Assembly: GCF_036226765.1 (NCBI RefSeq)
Contig: NZ_CP109017.1
Location: forward strand, 4,088,501 to 4,152,500
Origin: Streptomyces sp. NBC_00670
GTDB lineage: Bacteria > Actinomycetota > Actinomycetes > Streptomycetales > Streptomycetaceae
Reading direction: 5' to 3'
DNA: 64,000 nt
The notes under the pieces were generated by a model. It was not told the DNA's origin and searched no databases. It worked only from the letters and a program-made list of their open reading frames with translations. The translations under genes were made by a program, and so were the position numbers. Numbering within the stretch: the stretch's first letter is position 1; each line of letters begins with the position of its first letter. Below, in pieces: positions 17,107 to 25,396 of this stretch.

Positions 17107-18501
17107 TCACGCCATCCAGCGATCCGGGCGGGCCGCCCGGCGTCCCGTGCGGGAGCGGTCCGCCTGGGCGCGCAGGAGGGCCGCCGCCTCGCCCGCGTCC
17201 CGCAGCCGGGCCGTGACCGTGCCGCCCGCGCCGTTGTCCACGTGCACCGAGGCCAGTCCGTGCAGCCGTGCCCACGGCCCCTGCGTCAGCCGTACGCTCT
17301 GCACCTTCGCGTGCGGGACCAGGGCGAGCCGGCGGCGCAGCAGCCCGCGCCCGGCGGCGAACACCGTGTCCGTCACCGCGAGCCCGTGGCCCCGCCACCA
17401 CACCGGCAGACAACGGCCCGCCCGGCGCGGCGGGCGCGACAGACCGGCCGGCACGGTGACGCCCGGGAGTATCCGGGCCACCACCGCCTCCGCGACCTCG
17501 CGCGGGGCGACCGGCACCAGCAGCGAGTTGGACGACCCGGCGACGTCCAGCTCCACCCGCACCCAGTCGCGCCGCCGCCACAGCACCGGCTGCACGAACC
17601 GCACGGTCTGCACCCGCCCCGGCGGCACGGTCTCGTGCGCGCGGTCGAGCAGTCCGCGGTCGATGCGGAGCCCGTCGGGCGACTCGCCCACCGTCCAGTC
17701 GTACTCGGTGGCGAACCGGCCCACGCTGCCCGCGCCGGCCGCGCCGAGCAGCGGCAGCGCGGTCGCCAGCACTGTCCACAGGTTGTGGGTGGCGAGCCAC
17801 AGCAGTGCCGGAACGACGAGCGCGCCGGCCGGCGCGGCCCAGTTGGTGACGGTCAGCAGCAGCGAGACGGCGAGCCGGCCGGGCGGCACGCGCAGCAGTC
17901 GGCGGGCCGGTGCCTCGCCCACCCGGTGCGCGGTCTCGGGCGCGAAACCGGCCGCGCGGGCGAGGAGTTCGGCGCGCAGGGCGCGGGCCTCGGACTGGCC
18001 CAGATAGGCCAGCTCGTCCTTCTTGTCGACGCCTATGACGTCCAGCCGCAGCTTGGCCACGCCCGCGACCCGGGCGAGCAGCGGCTGGGTGACGTCGACC
18101 GCCTGGAGCCGTTCGAGCCGGATGTGCGCGGTGCGGCGGAACAGCAGTCCGGTGCGGATGCGCAGCTCGCTTTCGGTGACCGAGAAGTGGGTGAACCACC
18201 AGCTCAGGAAGCCGTACAGGGCGGCGGCCGGGACGAGGACGGCGAGGGCGAGCAGCAGGGTGGTGGTGGCCAGCCGGTCCAGCTGGCGCTGCGTCTGGTC
18301 GGGGTCGTGCACGGCCCAGCCGAAGACGACGGCGACCGGCGCCCAGGCGCGCCGGAACGGCGTGACGGGGTGCAGCCGCCGCTCACCGGGCCGGGGCCCC
18401 GCGCCGGTGTGCGTCTTCGGCGCGGAATGCTCCCGCACGCCCGGCACACGCTCCTCCGGGGCCTCCGCCGCACGCTCCCCCCGCGCCCCCTCGCCCGTCA
18501 C
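17107..18501 (-). CDS. Bacterial PH-domain (DUF304/bPH_2) membrane protein, long
   Basis: A 464-residue multi-pass protein with repeated DUF304 (bacterial pleckstrin-like) units: FSVTESELRIRTGLLFRRTAHIRLERLQAVDV (about 115-146), a second unit around YDWTVGESPDGLRIDRG...PPGRVQTVRF, and a third near GLAVTDTVFAAGRG...HAKVQSVRLTQG. Membrane pairs lie between the units. The GTG start overlaps the stop of the preceding gene (GTGA), so the two PH-domain genes are coupled. Resembles the YdbT half of the Bacillus YdbS/YdbT pair. Function unknown. Confidence 0.85.
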   Translation of the reverse strand: MTGEGARGERAAEAPEERVPGVREHSAPKTHTGAGPRPGERRLHPVTPFRRAWAPVAVVFGWAVHDPDQTQRQLDRLATTTLLLALAVLVPAAALYGFLSWWFTHFSVTESELRIRTGLLFRRTAHIRLERLQAVDVTQPLLARVAGVAKLRLDVIGVDKKDELAYLGQSEARALRAELLARAAGFAPETAHRVGEAPARRLLRVPPGRLAVSLLLTVTNWAAPAGALVVPALLWLATHNLWTVLATALPLLGAAGAGSVGRFATEYDWTVGESPDGLRIDRGLLDRAHETVPPGRVQTVRFVQPVLWRRRDWVRVELDVAGSSNSLLVPVAPREVAEAVVARILPGVTVPAGLSRPPRRAGRCLPVWWRGHGLAVTDTVFAAGRGLLRRRLALVPHAKVQSVRLTQGPWARLHGLASVHVDNGAGGTVTARLRDAGEAAALLRAQADRSRTGRRAARPDRWMA

Positions 18502-19052
18502 AGCCCCGCCGATCGGGCCTCGCCGAGCCGGGTGAGGTGGTCGCGCAGGCGCTCGGCCTCGACGGGGGCGAGGCCCGGGATCGTCGCGTCCGTGGCCGCG
18601 GCCGCCGTGTGCAGCTGCACGGTCGCCAGTCCGAACCGCCGTTCGACGGGGCCGGAGGAGACCTCCACCAGCTGCATCCTGCCGTACGGCACCACGGTCT
18701 CCTCGCGCCACAGCACGCCCCGGCTGATCAGCAGCTCGTCCGCGCGCTCGGCGTACCGCCAGGAGCGCCAGTTGCGGCCGAGCAGCACCCAGCCCCAGGC
18801 GAGGGCGACGAGCGGCAGCAGCGCGAACAGCGCCCAGCCGGGCCCGGCCAGCAGCCCCGGCAGCAGCCCGGCGGCGAGGGCCGCGGGCACGAGCCACAGC
18901 ACCAGCAGCAGCCGCCGCATCCGCAGCAGTCCGGGCGGAAGCCCGCGCCACACGGGCTCGCCGCCCACGCCCGTACCGGCGTCACCGCCGTCGGCCGCGC
19001 CCCCGTGCCCGCCGTCCGCCGCGGTACCGGCCGCGGTGCTCCCCTGCTCCAT
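18498..19052 (-). CDS. Bacterial PH-domain (DUF304/bPH_2) membrane protein, short
   Basis: A 184-residue YdbS-like protein. A Gly/Ala-rich N-terminus is followed by a pair of membrane helices (about 52-90) and one DUF304 unit (LLISRGVLWREETVVPYGRMQLVEVSSGP). ATG 19052 is taken because longer forms would run into nuoD2. Only 31 bp separate this start codon from that of nuoD2 on the other strand, so both mRNAs must have short or no leaders. Confidence 0.82.
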   Translation of the reverse strand: MEQGSTAAGTAADGGHGGAADGGDAGTGVGGEPVWRGLPPGLLRMRRLLLVLWLVPAALAAGLLPGLLAGPGWALFALLPLVALAWGWVLLGRNWRSWRYAERADELLISRGVLWREETVVPYGRMQLVEVSSGPVERRFGLATVQLHTAAAATDATIPGLAPVEAERLRDHLTRLGEARSAGL

Positions 19053-19083
19053 GCCGCAAGCGTACGTACGAGAGACTGGTGCC

Positions 19084-20235
19084 ATGACTCCCACGACGGA
19101 GACCACGGTCGGTATCGGCGGCGCCGCGGAGAGCACCGACATGGTGCTCAACATCGGCCCCCAGCACCCCTCCACGCACGGCGTGCTGCGGCTGCGCCTC
19201 GTACTGGACGGCGAGCGGATCCTGAGCGCCGAGCCGGTGATCGGCTATATGCACCGGGGTGCCGAGAAGCTGTTCGAGGCGCGCGACTACCGCCAGATCA
19301 TCGTGCTCGCCAACCGCCACGACTGGCTGTCGGCCTTCGCCAACGAACTGGGCGTCGTCCTCGCCGTCGAACGGATGCTCGGCATGGAGGTCCCCGGCCG
19401 CGCGGTCTGGATCCGCACGCTGCTCGCGGAGCTGAACCGGGTGCTCAACCACCTGATGTTCCTCGGTTCGTACCCGCTGGAGCTCGGCGGCATCACGCCG
19501 ATGTTCTACGCGTTCCGGGAGCGCGAGGAGATCCAGCACGTCATGGAGGAGGTCTCCGGCGGGCGGCTGCACTACATGTTCAACCGGGTCGGCGGCCTCA
19601 AGGAGGACCTGCCCGCCGGATGGACCGCACGCGCGCGCGGAGCCGTCGCCGCCGTCCGCTCCCGCATGGACGTCTACGACGACCTGGTGCTCGGCAACGA
19701 GATCTTCCGCGGCCGTACCCGCGGGGTCGGCGTCCTGGCGCCCGAGGCCGTGCACGCCTACGGAGTGAGCGGCCCCATCGCGCGCGCGTCCGGGGTCGAC
19801 TTCGATCTGCGGCGGGACGAGCCGTACCTGGCGTACGGGGAGCTCCAGGACGTCCTGAAGGTCGTCATTCGGGACGAGGGCGACTGCCTGGCCCGCTTCG
19901 AGTGCCTGCTGGAGCAGACCCACAACGCCCTCGACCTCGCCGACGCCTGCCTGGACCGGCTCGCCGAGCTGCCGCCGGGCCCGGTCAACCAGCGCCTGCC
20001 CAAGGTGCTCAAGGCCCCCGAGGGCCACACCTACGCCTGGACCGAGAACCCGCTCGGGATCAACGGTTACTACCTGGTCAGCAAGGGCGACAAGACGCCG
20101 TACCGGCTCAAGCTGCGCTCGGCCTCGTACAACAACATCCAGGCGCTCACCGAACTGCTGCCGGGGACGCTGGTCGCGGACATGGTGGCCATCCTGGGGT
20201 CGATGTTCTTCGTGGTCGGCGACATCGACAAGTAG
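19084..20235 (+). CDS. nuoD2: Stand-alone NADH-quinone oxidoreductase subunit D paralogue (NuoD2)
   Basis: Homologue of the 49-kDa/NuoD subunit of complex I (383 residues) encoded away from any nuo operon. It keeps GPQHPSTHG (His28, His32), the HRGAEKL motif (Arg58) and the C-terminal GINGYYLVS...PYRLKLR...DMVAILGS region typical of the family. The position equivalent to the quinone-headgroup tyrosine (Tyr87 of Thermus Nqo4) is Trp81 (NRHDWLSA): His32 and Trp81 are 49 residues apart, exactly as His38 and Tyr87 are. Whether it joins complex I is unknown. It converges on a MidA-type methyltransferase gene. Confidence 0.92.
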   Translation: MTPTTETTVGIGGAAESTDMVLNIGPQHPSTHGVLRLRLVLDGERILSAEPVIGYMHRGAEKLFEARDYRQIIVLANRHDWLSAFANELGVVLAVERMLGMEVPGRAVWIRTLLAELNRVLNHLMFLGSYPLELGGITPMFYAFREREEIQHVMEEVSGGRLHYMFNRVGGLKEDLPAGWTARARGAVAAVRSRMDVYDDLVLGNEIFRGRTRGVGVLAPEAVHAYGVSGPIARASGVDFDLRRDEPYLAYGELQDVLKVVIRDEGDCLARFECLLEQTHNALDLADACLDRLAELPPGPVNQRLPKVLKAPEGHTYAWTENPLGINGYYLVSKGDKTPYRLKLRSASYNNIQALTELLPGTLVADMVAILGSMFFVVGDIDK

Positions 20236-20289
20236 GGCGGCACGCGGGGCGGCACGCGGAAATCGTGCTCCTTGTAGGGGCGCGTCCGC

Positions 20290-21324
20290 TTATAGAGGCA
20301 CGTCCGCGATGCCGACCGGCTGGAGCAGCCACCCGAAGTCGCCGAGACCGCCCGGGGCGGTCAGCTCGGCGGCCTCGCCGGCCGACGCCAGGGCGCGTAC
20401 GTACGCCGCCGGGTCGGTGGTGGCCAGTGCGAGCGGGGGACGGGCGCCGGTGACGTCCAGGGCGCGCAGAGCCTCCCGCTGGGGCAGCAGCCGGGCGCCG
20501 GGGCCCGCGCAGGCGTCCAGGGCGACGTGCGCGGTGAGGTCGCGGGCGCCGTCGGGCACGGGGCGCGTCTCACGGCCCGCCCGGAACCCGGTGAGGGTCC
20601 CGAAGGGCGGCCGGGCGTCCCTGGTGTGCGCGTAGTCGACGGCGACGGCCAGCCCCCGGCCGAGTGAGGCGAGGGCCGAGGCCCAGGCGGCGTCCCGGGG
20701 CAGCCCGATCTCGGCGCGCAGGCCCTCCCGGGCGCGAGGATTCTCGTCCTCGGGCAGCGGCCACCACCGCTCCAGCCACTCCGCCTCCGGCCCGGTGACG
20801 GGCTCCCCGAGGCGTTCGGTGCCGTCCCGCCGCACGAGGACCCGGCGCCGTACCCCGGCCGCGTCCGTCTCCGCCACGTCCACGGGCACGTTGTCGAGCC
20901 ACTCGTTGGCGAACAGGAGCCCGGTGACGCCCTCGGGGGGCTCGGTCAGCCAGGTGACGCGGGGGTCGAGTCCCTCGGGACGGCCGGCGATTTCGACGGC
21001 GTACGCGCGCGTGCGGGACGCGAGCTCTCCGGGGAGCGCGGCGAGGACACCGGCGGCGAGTTCCCCGCGGCCGGTCGCCATGTCGACGAAGGCCAGTTCG
21101 GCGGGGCGGTCCAGCGCCGTGTCGATCCGGGCGAGCAGCCGGGCCACGGCGGCCGCGTAGAGCGGCGAGGCGTGTACGGACGTACGGAAGTGTCCGGCGG
21201 GTCCCTCGGGTCCCTGGCGCCGGTAGAAGCCCTCCGGCCCGTACAGGGCCTCCTGGGCGGCTTCCCGCCACCCCTGCCACTCGGGCCCGGGCCCCTCGTC
21301 CGCCGTTTCCTCGCTCACCCGCAC
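20290..21324 (-). CDS. MidA/NDUFAF7-family SAM-dependent methyltransferase
   Basis: A 344-residue protein of the DUF185/MidA family. Visible features: FVDMATGRGELAAG (SAM-binding, about 81-94), LFANEWLDNVPVDV (matching the family's NExxDxxPV), AVDYAHTRDARPPFGTLTGF and DLTAHVALDA. In mitochondria NDUFAF7 dimethylates an arginine of NDUFS2, the NuoD homologue; here the gene ends 55 bp from the nuoD2 stop, tail to tail. The activity on NuoD2 is inferred from family plus position. The start ATG/GTG at 21324 is not strongly marked. Confidence 0.85.
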   Translation of the reverse strand: MRVSEETADEGPGPEWQGWREAAQEALYGPEGFYRRQGPEGPAGHFRTSVHASPLYAAAVARLLARIDTALDRPAELAFVDMATGRGELAAGVLAALPGELASRTRAYAVEIAGRPEGLDPRVTWLTEPPEGVTGLLFANEWLDNVPVDVAETDAAGVRRRVLVRRDGTERLGEPVTGPEAEWLERWWPLPEDENPRAREGLRAEIGLPRDAAWASALASLGRGLAVAVDYAHTRDARPPFGTLTGFRAGRETRPVPDGARDLTAHVALDACAGPGARLLPQREALRALDVTGARPPLALATTDPAAYVRALASAGEAAELTAPGGLGDFGWLLQPVGIADVPL

Positions 21325-21365
21325 AGGCTATGTGCCGCCGCGTGCGCGGACGCGGACCGGGCGGG

Positions 21366-21998
21366 TCAGTCGAAGCGGATGTGCCGGAGCCCGATCCGCG
21401 CCTGGCGCGCCCGGGTGCGCAGCCGGCCCTCGTGGTTAGGGCGGAGTGTCAGGCCGGCCAGGACGGCGATGCGGTCGGCGGTCTTCGGCACCGTCGAGTG
21501 GTCGGTCCACAGGTGCTCGGCGAACTCCGGCTCGCGCAGCCGTTCGAGGCAGTGGTCGAGCCGCTGGACCGCCCAGCTCTCCCGGCGCGGCCCGGTGCGC
21601 CGGGAGACGGCGCGCCCGACCAGTTCGCCGGGGCCGCGCTCGCGCAGCCGCCGCAGGACGGTCTCGCGCTCCGCGAGCAGTGAGAAGTGCCGTACGTCGT
21701 GGCCGAGTTCGCGCAGCCTGCCGACGGTCTCGGCGAAGTACCCGGGGTCGGTGACCGTCATCGGGGCGATCACCACGCCGTCGTGCCTGCTCAGGGTGAG
21801 GTCGAGGACCTCCACGACGCCCTGCCGCCAGGAGACGAGGTCCTGGAAGTCTCCCCGCAGCTCCGGCGGGAGCATGCGGTGCAGCCCGAAACCGGCGTGC
21901 TCGGGGTCGCAGACGACGCTGCCGGGCAACCGCCGCCGTATCTCGTACGCGGTCTGTGTCTTGCCGCCCCCGAAGGGCCCGTTGATCCACAGGAGCAT
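21366..21998 (-). CDS. P-loop ATP-binding protein (TmrB-like)
   Basis: A 210-residue cytoplasmic protein starting MLLWINGPFGGGKTQTAYE with a Walker A of GPFGGGKT at residues 7-14, followed by DPEHAGFGLHRMLPP and a RERGPGEL arginine-rich lid. It resembles the TmrB/adenylate-kinase-like group; Bacillus TmrB confers tunicamycin resistance, but Streptomyces members are mostly untested. Single gene between the methyltransferase and the two-component system. Confidence 0.75.
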   Translation of the reverse strand: MLLWINGPFGGGKTQTAYEIRRRLPGSVVCDPEHAGFGLHRMLPPELRGDFQDLVSWRQGVVEVLDLTLSRHDGVVIAPMTVTDPGYFAETVGRLRELGHDVRHFSLLAERETVLRRLRERGPGELVGRAVSRRTGPRRESWAVQRLDHCLERLREPEFAEHLWTDHSTVPKTADRIAVLAGLTLRPNHEGRLRTRARQARIGLRHIRFD

Positions 21999-22082
21999 GC
22001 GCAGACCCTAGTGGTACGGCGCCGGGCGGACGGCCACGTTCGGCCGATCCGGCGCAGCGGCCCTCCCGCAGGCCGCAGGGGC

Positions 22083-22124
22083 CCCTTCCGCCGGCCGTCG
22101 GGGCCCTTCCGCCGGCCGTCGGGG
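22083..22124. repeat. Perfect 21-bp tandem duplication
   Basis: Two identical adjacent 21-bp units (22083-22103 and 22104-22124), each with CCGCCGGCCGTC, 11 bp past the stop of the response regulator gene. Confidence 0.85.
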
Positions 22125-22135
22125 CCGGGCTTCCG

Positions 22136-22807
22136 TCAGCCGTTGCCGCCCGCGCGGACCAGGCCCGTCTCGTACGCCAGGACCACGACCTGCACCCGGT
22201 CCCGCAGCCCCAGCTTGGTGAGTATGCGGCCCACATGGGTCTTCACCGTGGCCTCGGAGAGCACCAGCCGGGCCGCGATCTCACCGTTGGACAGGCCCTG
22301 CGCGACCAGCACCATCACCTCGCGTTCGCGTTCGGTGAGCCGCTCCAGACCCTCGTGCCGGGGCCGGGCCGTCGTCTCGGGAAGCATCGGAGCGAAGCGG
22401 TCGAGCAGCCGGCGCGTGGTGGACGGGGCGACCACCGCGTCCCCGCTGTGCACGGAGCGGATCGCGGCGAGGAGCTCGCCGGGCGGCACGTCCTTGAGCA
22501 TGAAGCCGGAGGCCCCCGCCTTGAGCCCGGAGAACGCGTACTCGTCGAGGTCGAACGTGGTCAGGATCAGCACCTTGGGCGGATCGGGCTGGGCGCAGAT
22601 CCGGCGGGTGGTCTCCACGCCGTCCAGCTTCGGCATGCGGACGTCCATCAGGACGACGTCGACCGCGGTCGCGCGCAGCGCCGCCAGCGCCGCGACGCCG
22701 TCGCCCGCCTCCGCGACGACCTCCATGTCCGGCTGGGCGGCGAGCACCATGCGGAAGCCGGTGCGCAGCAGCTCCTGGTCGTCGACGAGCATCACGCGGA
22801 TCGACAT
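22136..22807 (-). CDS. NarL/LuxR-family response regulator
   Basis: A 223-residue regulator with a receiver domain (acidic pair Asp9-Asp10, phosphoacceptor Asp55 in LMDVRMP, Lys at LKDVPPGEL) and a C-terminal LuxR helix-turn-helix (LTEREREVMVLVAQGLSNGEIA...VKTHVGRI). Pairs with the histidine kinase encoded 106 bp upstream on the same strand. Target genes unknown. Confidence 0.93.
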   Translation of the reverse strand: MSIRVMLVDDQELLRTGFRMVLAAQPDMEVVAEAGDGVAALAALRATAVDVVLMDVRMPKLDGVETTRRICAQPDPPKVLILTTFDLDEYAFSGLKAGASGFMLKDVPPGELLAAIRSVHSGDAVVAPSTTRRLLDRFAPMLPETTARPRHEGLERLTEREREVMVLVAQGLSNGEIAARLVLSEATVKTHVGRILTKLGLRDRVQVVVLAYETGLVRAGGNG

Positions 22808-22823
22808 GGCGGTGTCCTCACAT

Positions 22824-22896
22824 CGTCTGGCGGGTTTCCGAAGGTGCGTCTGAAGATCTCAGAGGTGCGTCTGGCGGGTTCTCGAAGGTGCGACTG
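22824..22896. repeat. 29-bp imperfect direct repeat between kinase and regulator genes
   Basis: Copies at 22824-22852 and 22868-22896 match at 26 of 29 positions (unit begins CGTCTGGCGGGTT and ends with AAGGTGCG plus CTG). They fill most of the 106-bp gap. Confidence 0.8.
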
Positions 22897-22913
22897 GCCG
22901 AAACGTGCACGTG

Positions 22914-24119
22914 TCAGTGGACCGGCTTGAGCGGCAGCAGCGCGCTGATGCGGAACCCGCCGCCCGGGCGCGGGCCCGCGTCGAGCGTGCCGCCGACCAT
23001 ACCGACCCGCTCGCGCATGCCGATCAGCCCGTGCCCCTGTCCGTCGAAGCCGCCCTCCTCGTACAGCTCGTGGGGGGCGCCCTTGCCGTCGTCCTCGATG
23101 AGCAGCCCGAGGCCGTCGTCGAAGTACACCAGGCGCACGCTGGCGCCCGTGTTGGGGCCGCCGTGCTTGCGCGTGTTGGTGAGCGCCTCCTGCACGATCC
23201 GGTACGCCGTCAGTTCCACGCCGCTGGGCAGCGGGCGCGGGGTGCCCTCGACCTTGAAGTCGACGGGCAGCCCGGAGGAGCGGCACTGCTCTATCAGCTC
23301 GTCTATCTGTTCGACGTCCGGCTGCGGCACGTACTCGCCGCCCTCCACGTGCTCGCCGGTGCGCAGCACGCCCAGCAGGCGGCGCATCTCGGCGAGGGCC
23401 TGGCGGCCGGTGGAGGAGATCGTCTCCAGGGCGTTCTTCGCCTGGTCGGGGGCGGCGTCCAGGACGTAGGCGGCGCCGTCGGCCTGGACGACCATCACGG
23501 AGACGTTGTGCGCGACGACGTCGTGCAGCTCGCGGGCGATGCGGGCGCGCTCGGCGGCGACCGCGACCTTGGCCTGCGCCTCGCGCTCCTTCTCCAGGCG
23601 GGCGGCGCGCTCCTCCAGCTGCGCGAAGTACGCGCGGCGGGTGCGCAGCGAGTCGCCGAGCACCCAGGCGAGGGCGAACGGCACCGTCATGAAGACGACG
23701 AGGGCGACATGTGTCAGCGCCCTCGTGTCCGGCTCCGGCCAGCGGATCTCGCCGACGGCCGCCGCGCACAGGCCGACGGCCAGGGCGAACCGTGAGGCCC
23801 AGCGGGCGCCGTTGGCGGCGACCGTGTAGACGATCACCAGCATGGCGAAGTCGGCGGCCGTCGGCTCCACGTCGAGGACGAGTTGCGCCAGCCCGACGGC
23901 GGTGGTGAGCAGGAGCATCCGCTCCGGCACCCGGCGGCGCAGGGCCACGACGACGCACAGGACGGCGGACAGGATCAGGGACTCGGCGTAACCGCCGTGG
24001 TGCCCCCTGACCCCGTCGGTGCTCTCCACGCTCACACCGGCCAGGCCGAAGAGAACAACGGCCCAGAAGCTGTCGACCCAGGTCGGGTGCCGGCGGAGGA
24101 AGTCGTAGAGGCGCTGCAC
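22914..24119 (-). CDS. Two-component sensor histidine kinase (NarX/DesK type)
   Basis: A 401-residue membrane kinase. Hydrophobic helices occupy about 15-165, then a coiled coil (AYFAQLEERAARLEKEREAQ), the HisKA_3 motif ERARIARELHDVVAHNVSVM and a C-terminal ATPase domain (NTRKHGG N-box, IEDDGKGA, GHGLIGMRERV). The signal is unknown. It transcribes before the regulator on the minus strand. Confidence 0.92.
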   Translation of the reverse strand: MQRLYDFLRRHPTWVDSFWAVVLFGLAGVSVESTDGVRGHHGGYAESLILSAVLCVVVALRRRVPERMLLLTTAVGLAQLVLDVEPTAADFAMLVIVYTVAANGARWASRFALAVGLCAAAVGEIRWPEPDTRALTHVALVVFMTVPFALAWVLGDSLRTRRAYFAQLEERAARLEKEREAQAKVAVAAERARIARELHDVVAHNVSVMVVQADGAAYVLDAAPDQAKNALETISSTGRQALAEMRRLLGVLRTGEHVEGGEYVPQPDVEQIDELIEQCRSSGLPVDFKVEGTPRPLPSGVELTAYRIVQEALTNTRKHGGPNTGASVRLVYFDDGLGLLIEDDGKGAPHELYEEGGFDGQGHGLIGMRERVGMVGGTLDAGPRPGGGFRISALLPLKPVH

Positions 24120-24367
24120 GTAACCCAGCGTAAAGAACCGTGCGGTATGCAGGAGTCAACCGGAGGGTCGATCCGGGGACCCGGCGCGTACTCCCCAAGG
24201 TGGATGCTGCGGTGCCCGAGTGGCCGGTGCGGCTGCCCCGGAGGGGCCTCGGCGGGCCGCCCTTCGGGCAACGACGGGGGAGCGGAGCCCCGGCCCGGGG
24301 ATCGCGTTAGCATGACGAGAAATCGTCCGGTACCCCTCGCGGACTGGAACGGGAAGGCCACCCTCGC

Positions 24368-25396
24368 GTGAGTACAGTCCAGCAGCCAGACCCCCGGGAC
24401 CGCCCCGCCCGACTCACCGTCGGCGTCATCGGCACCGGCCGCGTCGGCCCGCCCCTCGCCGCCTCCCTGGAGCTCGCCGGGCACCGCCCGGTGGCCGCCT
24501 CCGGCGTCTCCGACGCCTCCCGGCGCCGGGCCGAGGCGCTCCTGCCCGGCGTCCCCCTCGTCGCCCCCGAGGAGGTCCTGCGGCGTGCCGAGCTCGTCCT
24601 GCTCACGGTCCCCGACGACGCCCTGCCTCCGCTGGTGGCCGGCCTCGCCGAGACCGGCGCCGTGCGCCCCGGGCAGCTCCTCGTGCACACCTCGGGCCGT
24701 TACGGCACCAAGGTGCTCGACCCCGCCCGCCGCGCCGGCGCGCTTCCCCTCGCCCTGCACCCGGCGATGACGTTCACCGGCACCCCCGTGGACGTCCAGC
24801 GGCTGGCCGGCTGCTCCTTCGGCGTCACCGCGCCCGAGGAGCTGCGGCTGGCCGCCGAGGCCCTGGTGATCGAGATGGGCGGCGAGCCCGAGTGGATCGC
24901 CGAGGAGAGCCGGCCGCTCTACCACGCGGCCCTCGCGCTCGGCGCCAACCACCTGGTCACCCTCGTCGCCCAGTCGATGGAGCTGCTGCGCACGGCCGGC
25001 GTCGGGGCACCCGACCGGATGCTCGGTCCGCTGCTCGGCGCCGCCCTCGACAACGCCCTGCGCTCCGGCGACGCGGCCCTGACCGGCCCCGTCGCGCGCG
25101 GGGACGCGGGAACGGTGGCCGCGCACGTCGCCGAGTTGCGCCGGCACGCCCCGGCGGTCGTGCCCGGCTACCTCGCGATGGCCCGCGCCACCGCCGACCG
25201 GGCGCTCGCCCACGGCCTGCTCAGGCCGGAGCCGGCCGAGGACCTGCTCGGGGTGCTCGCGGGCGCGACGGACCTCCCCGAGGCCCCCGGCGGCCCCGGA
25301 GCACCCGGGCCGCTCGGAAACCCCGGCGCAGGACCCCACGACGACTTCGACGACCCCGACAACCCCGAGAACCCCGGAAGTGGGCACACCCGATGA
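24368..25396 (+). CDS. Rossmann-like/DUF2520 oxidoreductase, first gene of the panC-nadBC operon
   Basis: A 342-residue protein with an N-terminal NAD(P)-binding fold (VGVIGTGRVGPPLAASLE, about 18-35; TVPDDALPPL) and a C-terminal all-alpha DUF2520 domain (YHAALALGANHLVTL...GPLLGAALDNAL). The C-terminal 45 residues are Pro/Gly/Asp-rich and disordered. The stop overlaps the panC ATG (ATGA). Organisation suggests a dehydrogenase in pantothenate synthesis such as a ketopantoate reductase, but this is inferred from fold and position. GTG 24368 chosen; a TAGCAT box is at 24308. Confidence 0.82.
   Translation: MSTVQQPDPRDRPARLTVGVIGTGRVGPPLAASLELAGHRPVAASGVSDASRRRAEALLPGVPLVAPEEVLRRAELVLLTVPDDALPPLVAGLAETGAVRPGQLLVHTSGRYGTKVLDPARRAGALPLALHPAMTFTGTPVDVQRLAGCSFGVTAPEELRLAAEALVIEMGGEPEWIAEESRPLYHAALALGANHLVTLVAQSMELLRTAGVGAPDRMLGPLLGAALDNALRSGDAALTGPVARGDAGTVAAHVAELRRHAPAVVPGYLAMARATADRALAHGLLRPEPAEDLLGVLAGATDLPEAPGGPGAPGPLGNPGAGPHDDFDDPDNPENPGSGHTR

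Noticed and set aside
24200..24240. tRNA-Ser/Leu-like stretch (GGTGCCCGAGTGGCC)
   Set aside because: Only the D-arm-like part fits; no anticodon arm, variable arm or T-loop (GGTTCGAAT) follows.
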